DNA of 64,000 bases, from assembly GCA_963853835.1 (NCBI GenBank), contig OY970825.1:27032835-27096834 (forward strand), read 5' to 3'. The notes under the pieces are model-generated. The model did not search any database and had not been told where the DNA came from. It saw only the letters and a program-made list of their open reading frames with translations. The position numbers and the translations under genes were made by a program. Source of the DNA: Calendula officinalis. Its lineage: Eukaryota; Streptophyta; Magnoliopsida; Asterales; Asteraceae. Shown here in pieces: positions 47,244-58,575 of the stretch (its first letter is position 1; each line of letters starts with the position of its first letter).

Positions 47244-47947
47244 CTAATATCTCATGTCAATAAGTCAACTCAAACACCCCCAAATTGTTTTTAGGTGAAA
47301 CAAATGCTTTGTTTTCTTTTTATAAAACTAATAATGAGTTTGATATGAATTTAAAGTTTGTATTGTTGGTTTGCATCCTTGATTAGTGGTGGTCGAGTTC
47401 TAGAAACCGAACCAAACCAAATCGAAACCACTGATGATGAATTCGTAAAACTGAAAACCTAACTGATTACATATTTTCAATTTTAGTCCGGTTCGGTGTT
47501 TTCAACTCACATGGAAAAGAAGAGAAGTGTGCCTCCATCGAATTACCATACAACACAAATTGGCAAATTGAACAAAAGAGTATAACGTATCAACATGTAT
47601 TAATTAAAGGTAAGTATTCTAAATGTGTAGCTGCTGGTACAAGGATATAAGCGCAAGTAGAATGAGAGATATAGATACAGAAACTCGTAAATTGGCGTTT
47701 GATGATTTGTGTGTGTGCGTAGACCTCCCATTTTTCATATGTGGAGCTATCAATGGCTCTGCTTGCTCCACTCTGCATTGCAAATTCAAAGCATTCCGAT
47801 TTAGATAATGCCCATCTTTTACTTTTACCTCCGAGGGAGGGGTTAAAATCAGCTAAGAAACGGGTCAAGCAGGTTGAAAGTTACCCACAACATCTAACAC
47901 ATACATGCGTAAATTAACTATGTTAATATATGCACAATATATCAAAG
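47244..47947. other. intergenic and 3' flank of the thaumatin-like gene
   Basis: Contains ACCGAACC-type motifs near 47400-47510 recalling hAT subterminal repeats. The minus-strand reading frame at 47590-47868 has no support as a gene. Confidence 0.45.
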
Positions 47948-49045
47948 TTACCCGCTATTAATGGCATTAGGGCAAAAGATAATGGCGTATTCATAAGCGT
48001 TGCAAGTAAATGTGCTCGTGCCATCATCAAATGCATAGCTATAAGCTCGTGGACAAGCTTTTTTAAATATGCTAGAGTAATACGATGGTTGACATGTGTT
48101 AGGGTTCGCGTATTGCCCGCTGCAACAATATTGATCAATTCCAAATGCACCACAAGCACTATTGCAAGCAACCACCCCACCACCACCACCACCATCACTG
48201 CCAACCACCTGAAGTTCTTTCGGGCAACCTGTAAATACGGTTAAATTTATGTGATGTATATCACCTTAAATATATACTTCGTAAGAGTTTTAAGATGGGT
48301 AAAATGCATAGAAAGTATAAACCTATCTATGTGTTTTTTTTTTACATATGGTACTTAAAAACTTACATTTTGTTCCAAAACTTACCTTTTAATGTAGCTT
48401 GGTTACATCAAATAGTAAAAATTGATGTAAGTTGGTTACATGGAAATTGTAAAAATAAAAGTTAATTACCTCAAAGAAAGTTTTGAAACTTTAGTAAATG
48501 AAAATGTAAGTTTTGAAACTTTATACTTGTAATAATAAAATCTATGGCTCACCCATATTAATATCCGAAGCACAACCAGTGGCATTACAACCACCGGATG
48601 TAGACCGTGGCACAGCAATAACAGGCAGATTATAACCATCGACTAAACTAACATCATAATAATCCAAATTATTATATCCACCCATTGTTATCTCAAATAA
48701 CGAAGCTGGCGGGGTTGCACCCATACCGCTACACTCAAGCTTGCCACCACAATCAGCGGTCTCACATTTGCCAACACCCGATGGGTCAAATGTGCAGCCC
48801 GTTCTAGCCCATACTCTCCCGGACCATTTTGGAGTTGTAGGAATTTGAGCACTTTGGCCCGAATTCAGTTGAAACCCCGAGGTTGGAAGCGGGGTGGTCC
48901 CCGCCCCGGAAAGTGTCGCGGGCCATATTGTAAACGGACAGTTGTTGGTTATGGTGAACACGGATGCCGTAGAACGAGCCAAAAATGAAACAAGAAAGAT
49001 GAAAATAGTGAATTTGGTGGTTGATATTGTAAGCATGTTAAACAC
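47948..49045 (-). CDS. thaumatin-like protein (PR-5 family), secreted
   Basis: Two minus-strand exons, 49045-48553 and 48228-47948, with a GT-AG intron, encode about 257 residues. A signal peptide is visible (FTIFIFLVSFLARSTAS). The thaumatin signature GVGKCETADCGG is intact. I count 16 cysteines, the number that makes eight disulfides in full-length thaumatin-like proteins, and the acidic-cleft residues R-E-D-D-D are all in place (WARTGC, LFEIT, YYDVS, SLVDGY, CASDI). The family acts in the apoplast in defence and stress. A Gly-rich run (DGGGGGG) after the intron is a small oddity. A second Met three codons in is an alternative start. Confidence 0.93.
48345..48530. repeat. inverted repeat in the thaumatin-like intron
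   Basis: ACTTACATTTTGTTCCAAAA near the left and TGTAAGTTTTGAAACTTTA near the right, with GGTTACATCAAAT/ATTGATGTAAG in the middle, parallel the MITE at 81-294. It is probably a diverged member of that family. Confidence 0.45.
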
Positions 49046-50150
49046 CTAAAGGGTTGTTTACTTGTGTTAGAAAATGGGGTTTGGTTGTTTCATATATTCA
49101 TAAGGAGAACCCTAACTTAGGATTGCTTTAATAGAAAGTGTTTAACTATAGCGTTGCTTTTTTAACATGAAATGGGGTGGCTTTTTTCATAAGCAATTCC
49201 TTTCTTTAGCAGTTTCATGAGATGCAATCAGAAATAACTATTGAAATGCGTGTAAATTATGGGAAAAAATGTATAATATGGCGAGTCGAATGAGGTGAGT
49301 TAACTCAGTATCCTAGAGTGGGGTGTTAGGCTGCATAAAGATGGTTGTGAAAAGGGCAATGTAAAGATTCCTAATATGTAGATCTCTAAAAGATATTAGA
49401 CACTATTTGTGGAAAAAAGCAAACAAATATTCCATGTTATAAATATTATTTTGAAGTAACCTCAATTATGGCATCTTTTCTTTGTTATCCTTATTTTATA
49501 TTACAAAAATAATTTGTTTTTGTTAAACTACTAATACTAAAATTTCCTTACTCTCTCACGAGTCTCTTAAAACATGATATTTTTCATTTTTGGCTTATAA
49601 AAGTTAACAATGCAAAATATGTTTAATTAACCAAATATAAAAAATTGTATTGCTTGTTATTAAATATTTATATTTCATTCACCTACACATAAAATAATTG
49701 ATATGAAAATTTACTAATTATATTTAATAATAATAATATTTGATTTTAATATTTATATTTACCAAATGAGTAGAAAAACTAATATGAAAATTTAGTAAAA
49801 AATAATACTATTTCTGAAAATATAAACACCTTTGAAATTATTTGAACTTTAAAGTTAATTCTTACATTAGCCATAAGAATTTACTTTAGAATGAAATCAT
49901 CTCGTTACTTTACTCATTCATATCATGTATACAACTATACAAGTAGTAACATTGGTTTATAAGAAGCTTACATAAAACTGCTACTTTTGTTTAGCTATTT
50001 CCACTTTCCAGTGAAACAACCACTTGTAAAACGACGTAGTTTGAGGATCAGCAGTTTGTGAAAATGGAACACTGGCCGACCAAAAATGGCGAAATCACGG
50101 CTTATTAACATCCAAAACCCTAGATTTAGATTTCAATTCCCTCTTACATC
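49046..50150. other. AT-rich intergenic with two divergent promoters
   Basis: No gene is seen. The thaumatin-like promoter lies at its left end (a TATAT motif near 49093 on the minus strand), and the leader of the metallophosphoesterase gene at its right end. Confidence 0.55.
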
Positions 50151-51820
50151 ATGATTCTGAAACATCTTCTGCTATTGATCTTCACTTTCCTCTACATATT
50201 CTACGATGATTGGGTCCCTACCCCCTCATGCGACGTCGTTCCCGGTGCCAACAATCAAGAATTACATCACGCAAAGGTGGAAAATGATCTCAAAGTTATG
50301 ATGGTTGCTGATTTAATGTTGTCGGGTCATGAATCTGGATCCGGGTACTTGGATCTACACTTCAAAGACTTCTACTTTACACGATTCTTCAGAGTAAGTA
50401 ATTCGTTGAATTGCATTTGCATTTGCACACCAACGGTTTGATGAAATGATTCTATCAAATTCATTATAATCTGCTTGAATTTTTCAACTTGATTAGCAAT
50501 TTGTTGAGTTGGATACCAATATGTCTGATTAAATGATTCTAAGAATTTCATCATATAGTCTGCTGAAAAATGATACCTTTTTTAAGTTTGAACTTGATTA
50601 GCAATTTGTTGAATTGCGCACCAACCGTCTGATGAAATGATCCTATCATTTTCATTATAATTTGCTTTGAATTGTTTAACTTGAGTTGCAATTTGTTGAA
50701 TTATTATATCGATCAATTTGTGTTTGTTTGTTATTGATATGCTCTTATCGGTAATATTGATATTTTGCTTTTTGAAGGATTGTCACATTAAAGCTTCATA
50801 ATCTGATCCTTCTTCACATGTTAATATTTCAATTTTAAACCAGAAATCATTTGAATTCTTGAAGCCTGATATGCTGATTGTATTAGGAGATGTATCTGCT
50901 CAAGGATCAAAGTTAAGTCAAAGCAAATGGTCAACCGTCCTACAAGAATTTCACACGTTACTGGGCCCGTTTCTCGATCTACCATATCACGTAGTTCCTG
51001 GAGATCGAGACATTGGAAAATGCAATGATTTGAAAGAAATCTCTGTTAATAAAATAACTAGAAGTTTTCCAGGGCTGGATTCTTCTGGTTGTGGTGCGTT
51101 TGATATTGGAAATGTTAATTTTGTTTCACTTAACTCTGTAGCGTTATTATGTGGAAATAATGATTTAAGATTTAGTGTTGAAAAAGCATTGGAAACCGAA
51201 CGTGTAGAGTTGCTAACAGAAAACGAACATGTGACAAACGAGTTTTCTGCAATTAAGGTTCCTAAACATGATCTAAATTGGAGGGAAAACGCCATGTCAT
51301 CAGGGTCGGGTCCTGTACTCTTGCTTCATATTCCATTGCATCAAACAACAGATGATTTACTCTTGCGGGATAAAGCAGAGCCATTGATAAAAAGGTAGAA
51401 TGAATTTTATATATTTACACTTGCATGATATGTTTACGTCCGTAATATCATATGTAACATAAATCAAACATAATTTTCAGCCAATCTATTGAAGGTGGAC
51501 CATATGATTTATCAGAAACAGTTCCACCAAACGCAACGGAATACATATTCCATGTTCTTAGACCAAGAATGGTTTTCAGTGCACACACGCAGACGTTTTC
51601 TGACCGAATTCATGCAGACGGGACCCGCGAGATAGTTGTACCCGCCATGTCATGGGATGCAACAGAAAACCCTGCTTTTGTTGTTGTAACTTTTAGAAAT
51701 AATGGCAGTTCTGCCATTATTAGCCATTGCAAGCTTGCTGGAAGAACTCATGTATTACTCTTACATATCTCATTGTTTTTTGTGTGTATATTAATTGTTA
51801 AAACATCTTTCAGAAGTTGA
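50151..51820 (+). CDS. PGAP5/MPPE1/Cdc1-like metallophosphoesterase
   Basis: Three exons (50151-50394, 50844-51394, 51481-51820) give about 377 residues. Hydrophobic segments at the N-terminus (LLLLIFTFLYIFY) and C-terminus (VLLLHISLFFVCILIV) suggest a protein held in ER/Golgi membranes with a lumenal catalytic domain. Motifs seen are VADLML, ILGDV (in LIVLGDVSAQG), VPGDRDIG and FSAHTQTF. These stand where metallophosphoesterases usually have DxH, GDxx, GNHD and GHxH, so some metal ligands are altered. Animal PGAP5 remodels the GPI anchor for ER exit; a like role is only inferred. Confidence 0.8.
50440..50700. repeat. diverged minisatellite in intron 1 of the phosphoesterase gene
   Basis: About three units of 80-110 bp share AACTTGATTAGCAATTTGTT, GATGAAATGAT and ATTCATTATAATYTGCTT. 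Confidence 0.6.
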
Positions 51821-52356
51821 TATAAAGTGCTAATTATAAAATTTAGGTTGAAATGTATCTAACTGTACATGAATGGCTATTAGCGCCTGTGAAAATATTA
51901 TGTTTTGATGTAACTAACTGTCAAAACTTACTTTCGATGTTAATTTGAGTAATTTTCATATCCACTATTTACAATTACAATTCGTGTATAGAAGCAGACC
52001 CACATGCAAATCATGGAATTGACCATTTTACAGTGATCCTACCTCATAATGACTACCAATCTTTCGAATAATGACAAACTCATCACATAAACTGTGACAC
52101 GTACGTTAAGATTGTATGGATTTCATTTCCGCAAGTTTTGACAAAAGAAAAATTGATATTCGCAACAAAATGACCACAAAAATAAGTTGCTTTAGATTTC
52201 GCGACATAATGTTAAATGGCATTTATCTTTTATTCTGTGGACTTATTTTAGCACGTGCTTTGTAATGTTAGGTTGGTATTTTTTTGAATGACAGAACGCA
52301 GATCTTGAGAGGAGTTTCGGCAATATCATCACCCCGGTCACCATCACAATATAGTA
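51821..52356. other. 3' UTR and intergenic DNA, no gene
   Basis: Unassigned AT-rich sequence between the phosphoesterase gene and the MITE at 52360. Confidence 0.55.
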
Positions 52357-52359
52357 TTA

Positions 52360-52586
52360 GGTGCTGTTTGGTAGAATCTGAATGATTAATATCTGAATGA
52401 TGCAGAGGTCTGAATGATTCAGACTTCCCCTGACATCTGTCCAATTAATAGGCAGAACATGTTGAATTTTTGATTCATAGGCTGATTAAGAAGCCTTACC
52501 AAACGCTTTGAGTCTGTCCGATTAGTTTATCCGATTAAGAGACTGACCTCTTGACTGAACCATTAAGAGACTTACCAAATAGCACC
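52360..52586. mobile_element. MITE with TTA duplication
   Basis: Left end GGTGCTGTTTGGTAGAATCT and right end (reverse-complemented) GGTGCTATTTGGTAAGTCTC are inverted copies, flanked by TTA at 52357-52359 and 52587-52589. The interior repeats CTGAATGATT units. A PIF/Harbinger derivative is likely. Related to 21907-22188. Confidence 0.7.
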
Positions 52587-52959
52587 TTAGTAAAAAGTCA
52601 GCCCTAGCAAGAACATCCAGAACACCAATACATCCCAACTCAAAAAGACAAACATAACAGTTATCAAAACCAAAACAAATGACTTTAACTAGATATAAAA
52701 GTAGACATGACTATAAAAATAACAAATAGATTCATTCCGATTCAAAACATATTAATTTAAAAGAAATGTAGATATGACTATAAATTTGGCTTTTCATACT
52801 TTCTCCCGTATACGTTAAACCCAAGTTCTATTATTTGAACTTGCTTTTTATTAATAGATTCTTGACTTCGTGTTTCTTTATAATAAATTAATATATATAT
52901 CAAATCGAATGAAACATACAAATAACATAGTAGGTACAACAACCTACGGATGATTTTTT

Positions 52960-53515
52960 TTTAAGAGCGGAATTGGTTGGAATCTGTTTACTGTTCTGGT
53001 TGGAATTGTTTACGGTTTTCTGACTGGTTCTTGGTTCTCAAGTTTTTACATATTTCAGATTATGATTTTGCTCCGGTTTCAGAACTGAACACATCCCTAT
53101 ACTCTATACAGGGATGAGTTTTTTTGACCTCATTGGACGTGTTTAATAATTTTTGAGTCAATTCTCCTTTTTTTTTCAATCTTTCTCGATTTCGATTTTT
53201 CAACTGCAATATGGTTCTATTTAGTTCAGAACAAAAAACATCCCTACAATAACCACTCATTTTTATCAAAAGGGATTGACTATTGGGACACCCCATAATT
53301 CTATTTGAACACCCTAAATTCTTTAATAATTAACTAATAAATTTTTTCTAGGCCAAATGTTCATCCTTTTCTGCAAACCAAATCAAAACCAATAGAACCG
53401 AAAACGATGAATTTTCAAAACCGAACCGATAACATCTATCGGTTTTGTTTCGGTTCGATTTCGGTCGGTTTTAGGTTCGGTTCGGTTTTTTCGGTCCAAA
53501 TGCTCACCCCTAGTC
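52960..53515. mobile_element. hAT-like fragment with one recognisable end
   Basis: The right end, reverse-complemented, reads TAGGGGTGAGCATTTGGACC, an Ac-like hAT end, and the sequence before it is full of ACCGAACC/GGTTCGGTTT motifs. I could not find a matching left end or duplication, so it is either truncated or more diverged. Confidence 0.4.
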
Positions 53516-54012
53516 GTCCATTCCGCCACCACCAACAAACTCCGCCAAACCACCGCATATGCCGCTAACCACCACCACCGCGACCACCAGTTTTAAATTA
53601 AAAAAAGTCTTAATAACTATGTTAATTAATTATTTGTGATTTTGATTTTAATTAGGGTGTTTATTTGTTAGTTAGAAGTGTCCAAATAGTAACACCCTTA
53701 TCAAATTGAAAGCGAATTATACGCGATAAGCACCGCACAAACATCTCACGAAAAAAAAATATTCCCTCGTTTATTCATATTTATTTATAATAAAAAAAAA
53801 ATGTCTGTCTTCTCCAATGGCTTCAACGGTATAAACCCAGAATGCCCCCCACACAGTTTGATTCTGTTTCTACATTCATTAGCAGTTTCCATCATGTATT
53901 TATACATTCAAGGTAACCCATTATCAACCACCCTTTAAAATTCTCCCAAATTTCTTCCATTTTGTAGTAATTAGTTGTTAATTTATAATTATACTTGAAA
54001 AAATTAGGAATA
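53516..54012. other. promoter and spacer upstream of the EEP/EF-hand gene
   Basis: Starts with a C-rich patch (CCGCCACCACCAACAAAC near 53524), otherwise AT-rich. No gene. Confidence 0.5.
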
Positions 54013-57000
54013 ATGGGAAGGAAGAACAGGGGAATAGCGAAAAGAAACCCACCGAGTATCAATAGTTTTGCTGACCCAAATTGTTTTTCATGTACAACGT
54101 TCAATATTCTTGCTCCAATTTACAAACGCTTAAATCATGAGGTAAAAGTAAAACCCAGATCCCTATTTCAGATTTTTATTTAAATTTGATGTTTTCATTA
54201 ATGGGTTTTTGATTTCATAATAAAACAGGGGAGAGCTTGTAGAGAAAGTGCAATTAGGGCTTATTGGTTGAGTAGGAATGAGAAGATTTTGGATGTATTG
54301 TTGTGTAAAAAATCATCAATTATTTGTCTCCAGGTTTTGATTATTCACAAGTATTTATGTTTTGAAATTGGATTATTGATTATTGGTTATTGACATTATT
54401 AAATTTGTAGGAATTTTGGGTTGATAATGAAGAACTTGTTGATATGTATGATACAAAGCTTGGGGATGCTGGTTATGTTAATTTCAAGCTTCCAAGAACT
54501 AACAACCGCGGTGATGGTATGTTATTAGTTATTGCTTTTTAACCGTTTAAGTGATTGGTTGGTGTTTGGTTTGTAGCAACAAATGACTATGGGTATGGGT
54601 TTAATGGCAGGGTGGAATGGAAATCAGTTTCTAAACCCACCAACGCCATCTTGAGGTATGGATAGCCACCAAATTTGAGGATTTGATTCCTAGCTTTTTA
54701 AATGCTAAACTCTCAAAACAAGTACAATCTATCATTCCCGTTCCCTCGATTTTAATCCCTCAAACCAAACACTAGTTATCCTAATAGAGTGTTTGATTAA
54801 GGCAAAACAGCACAAAAAGTACCTAACTTTATGAAAATTGCCGTTTGAGGTACTAAAAACAACAAGGGGATGCGTTTGGATCTTAAAAATAAAAGTCAAA
54901 CCCACAAAATTAGGCATACTCTAAACCCAACAAGGGGATGAGTTTCAAAATCCATCGTATCCGTAACAATTCTTAGTTACAAACCAAACACCCCCTTACT
55001 TCAAATTCTAAGATTCTCTTTTTAATATTACAGGATTATTAACAGCCGTACATAAAGACTATTTTCGTGTTATCAACCATAAAGATTTCCTTTTTAATGA
55101 CTTTGGAGACCGTGTTGCTCAACTTTTACACGTTGAAGTAATCGCACCATTTGCACAATGTCGATCCAAAAACATATGTCGCGAATTACTTATAGTTAAC
55201 ACTCATTTGTTGTTTCCACATGATTCAAGTTTGTCTTTGGAAAGATTAAGACAGGTAAATAAAACTCTCTGTATTTTAACACGTGTTTTTTTTTTGTTGA
55301 CAATTTTTCATCTGAAAAAGATTAAGAATAAGCATTTGACCTTTTTTTTTCGCGGATTATGTTTAGGTGTACAAAATCTTGCAATCAGTTGATGGTTATC
55401 AAAAAGAGAACAATCTTGATCCTTTGCCAATTATTCTCTGCGGGTAAATATGACTGCTATTTATTTATTTAAGAAGTTGAAAGAAGTTTTTGGCCCTATG
55501 TAGTTATTAATTTATTTTTTTACCATACTAGACCGGCTAAAAACTAATAATTACCAACACGGACCTTTCAAAGTTGTAATAATTAAAACGAACCATTAGC
55601 TAAAGTATATTAGTATATTTTTACATTTTCCCTTTTATTTTAGGTCAAACTACATATGAATGCATCCAACTATACTGTTTTATTCTTATATGTATCGTAC
55701 CTTAAAACTTATATTTTGTGTTATTATTGGGGCCAACATTTATTTTGTTTCACTTTTAGTGACTGGAATGGAAGCAAAAGAGGTCATGTTTACAAGTTTT
55801 TAAGATCACAAGGGTTTGTATCATCATACGATACGGCTCGCGAATATACCGATGCTGATGCACATAAGGTTTTTTTTTTAATCATAAACATATATTTACA
55901 TGCAATCTGCTATTTGATTAATACATAATATTTTATTTTGATGCAGTGGGTTAGCCATAGAAATCATCGTGGAAATATATGCGGTGTGGATTTTATATGG
56001 TTTCTTAATCCAAATAAATATAAAAAATTACTCAAAATAAGTTGGGGCGATGCACTTTTTGGGTTGTTTAAGGTATGTAAGACTATCATTTTTAGTTTCT
56101 TAGGGTGTTTGGATTTGGATTTAGATATATATATTGAATAATTAAAATAAAAAATAATGTTTGGACGTGCTTCTACTGTTTGAAGTAAAAATCATAGATG
56201 CGCTAATTTGACAAAGATGCATTTGAAATATATTCAAACAATCAAAATTGTGTTCTACTTTGGTGCTTTAAAATGTTATTTAACACTTTAATAATGATAA
56301 AAAAATGTATTTTAAGTTGGATGTATCGATTATAATATTTAAATTTTAACTATAATTTTCTTTTTTTAGTATCAAGTGAGTCGGACCTCGCTTACCGATG
56401 TAGACGCCTTTGCATTATTGAAAGCTGTAACTGATGGTGATCATATAACTTATTCCGGATTTTGTGAAGCATTGCGCCAGGTATCATAAAATATAATTAT
56501 TTTTTATATAAATCACAAAAATTGCAGATGTTATAAAATAGCAGGAAACTTTAAGGCGGTGGCCTGTTTGGTAATTAAAATATTTAAGGTCCATTATGGT
56601 AATTACAAGTTTTTTTAGCTGGATTAGTATGGTAAATATCATATTAAAAAACGTAAATAAAATAATAACCAATATAGGGCCAAAAACCTGTAATTACAAA
56701 ATACGGACGAAAAAATCTTTAATTACCAGGATGGCTTAAAAACCTGTAATTAGTAATTACCAACACGGGCCCTTAAAAAGCTATAATTAGCAAAACAAAC
56801 CATCACCTATAGTATATTGTTATTTATAACATTTAATCCATCACAAGCTGTAATTACCAAAACGGGCCTTATTAAACTTTGTTTGTTTTTCCGATGCAGT
56901 TAAATCTTGTAGGTAAAGAGTATGGTCTTAGTGAAGAAGAAACAAAAGATCTATGGGTTCAAGCGGACCTTGATGGAAATGGTGTTGTTGACTATAATGA

Positions 57001-57229
57001 ATTTAAGCAACGAATATGGAATTACCAAATCGAAAACATGACCCGACAACAAGAAGAGGATGATAATTGTACACGTGTCGCGTTAGGATTGGTTGTAAAG
57101 GAGGCTGAATTATTCCCAACAGAAACCGAAAACGGGTCATGGCCCGAAGATTATAATTTATCAGATCATGCGAGCCTTACGGTTATGTTCTCGCCAATTA
57201 GAGTGACGTGTTCTCGGTTGAATTCTTGA
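54013..57229 (+). CDS. At1g02270-like EEP nuclease/phosphatase with EF-hand
   Basis: Nine or ten exons starting at ATG 54013 (MGRKNRGIAKRNPPSINSFA) and ending at TGA 57227-57229. The endonuclease/exonuclease/phosphatase fold is marked by CLQEFW (catalytic Glu), IVNTHLLFPH, CGDWNGSKRG and the final SDHASL. A canonical EF-hand loop, DLDGNGVVDYNE, is inserted before the last part, followed by FKQRIW. This domain layout is that of plant proteins annotated as 'uncharacterised calcium-binding protein At1g02270'. The catalytic residues suggest hydrolysis of phosphodiester substrates, possibly under calcium control; the real substrate is not known. All exons are open. Introns 3 and 8 hold MITE-like repeats. 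Confidence 0.88.
54561..54992. mobile_element. MITE-like inverted repeat in intron 3 of the EEP gene
   Basis: Left GGTGTTTGGTTTGTAG and right (reverse-complemented) GGGTGTTTGGTTTGTAA are inverted copies about 430 bp apart. No coding capacity and no clear duplication. Confidence 0.5.
56561..56868. mobile_element. MITE-like inverted repeat in intron 8 of the EEP gene
   Basis: Left GGCCTGTTTGGTAATTA and right (reverse-complemented) GGCCCGTTTTGGTAATTAC. A relative (AATTACCAACACGGACC near 55547-55563) is in an earlier intron of the same gene. Confidence 0.5.
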
Positions 57230-58575
57230 TGGTTTTGTTATATATATATATATTTGAAGAGACATGTCAAATGACGCTATTGACCGCATGAGAATGCTGA
57301 CGTGGACATTCTTTTGGGCGTGGGCGAACTGGTAAATTTGAAAAAAGAAGAGGGAAAAGGGAATGTAGAACTACATTGCCTTTTTGAATGTTGTGTGTAG
57401 TGTCTGTATTTGTAATTTTGATACTATACAGAAATGTATATAACAACAAGAGTTAAAAACTTAAAGAAATAAATGATTTGATTATGAAATAATACAACAT
57501 ATACACAAAGTGTAACATTATTTATATTGAGGTAATACAGAGATTTCAGGACTTCGGTTTCTGTATATTTCACCCCTAAACTTTTTTTCAGTCTAAGTAT
57601 TAAACTACCTCTTGATATGTTATCGTTCCGCTCTGGTCATTTTATGTTTGAGATGTGATCTTCTTAGATATTAATATGGTTTAGCTTTTAAAATTATTGT
57701 TGTATTATTAGTGTTGTTTAATTATAAACTTTTATTTATTAGGCGCTTTTGGAAATGTTGTAATTACTAATTTATGACGATTTTCTAACAAATCAACCAA
57801 AGTTTAGGACTGTCGCAAATAGTTAAAATGCTATCCATATAAAAGTTAGAGAAATATTATTACGTCTTACAATTTATGCTTATTTATTTTTTTATTCACT
57901 AGACCAAGAGAAGTATTATAATTAAAAAATAAAATAAGGATAAAAGAATGAGTGACATATTCTATAGTGAATAAGAAGATGAAGTATACACAATTACCAA
58001 GTAGTAGGAAAGAATAATATATCACATACAAGTTTTTAGGAAAAGAACCGTAATAACTAAAAAATTTATTTTGTGTTTTTTGCTACAACTTTGTCCAATT
58101 AAAACCATTGAATTTCCGGCGGTAAACAGGAAACCGCGGGTGAAAATTTGCTTTCGTGTCATCATATAATTGGTAGTATGACTCTTACTCTTATCTTCCA
58201 CCTTAAGCCTTTTTTCCATCATTTGTCCCCATTTTACCCCTAATCACCACCAAAAAAATTGAAAAAAACGGAAACTACACTGTTAATGACGTCAGTTTCT
58301 TCAAAATCTAGTGGCAGTATCGTAATTAACAGTCTGTTATCGTCCAATTAATATACGCGTAGTATATACACAGAATCAAAACGAGGTTTCTCGCCACTTT
58401 CCTCTTCTCTTCACTCACCATTTCTCAGCTGACGTTTCAACAAAATTAACAAACCTTGTTTGCAAATTAGGGTTTCTTGTATACATCATCCTATAATTAA
58501 TCACCTCAAGTTTCCTGTGTATCACCTTTTTTGGTTCAATATCTAGTTTTGTTTTAATTACCTACAATTTATAAA
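57230..58575. other. intergenic; NAC promoter at right
   Basis: 3' UTR of the EEP gene, then AT-rich DNA without a gene. Near the right end are a TGACGTCA-like TAATGACGTCAGTT (58275-58290) and a CT-rich leader at 58395-58425, consistent with the NAC gene promoter. Confidence 0.5.

Noticed and set aside
47590..47868. Minus-strand reading frame starting MTRFLADFNPSLGG
   Set aside because: No family resemblance, no splice context and it lies in the 3' flank of the thaumatin-like gene; probably chance.
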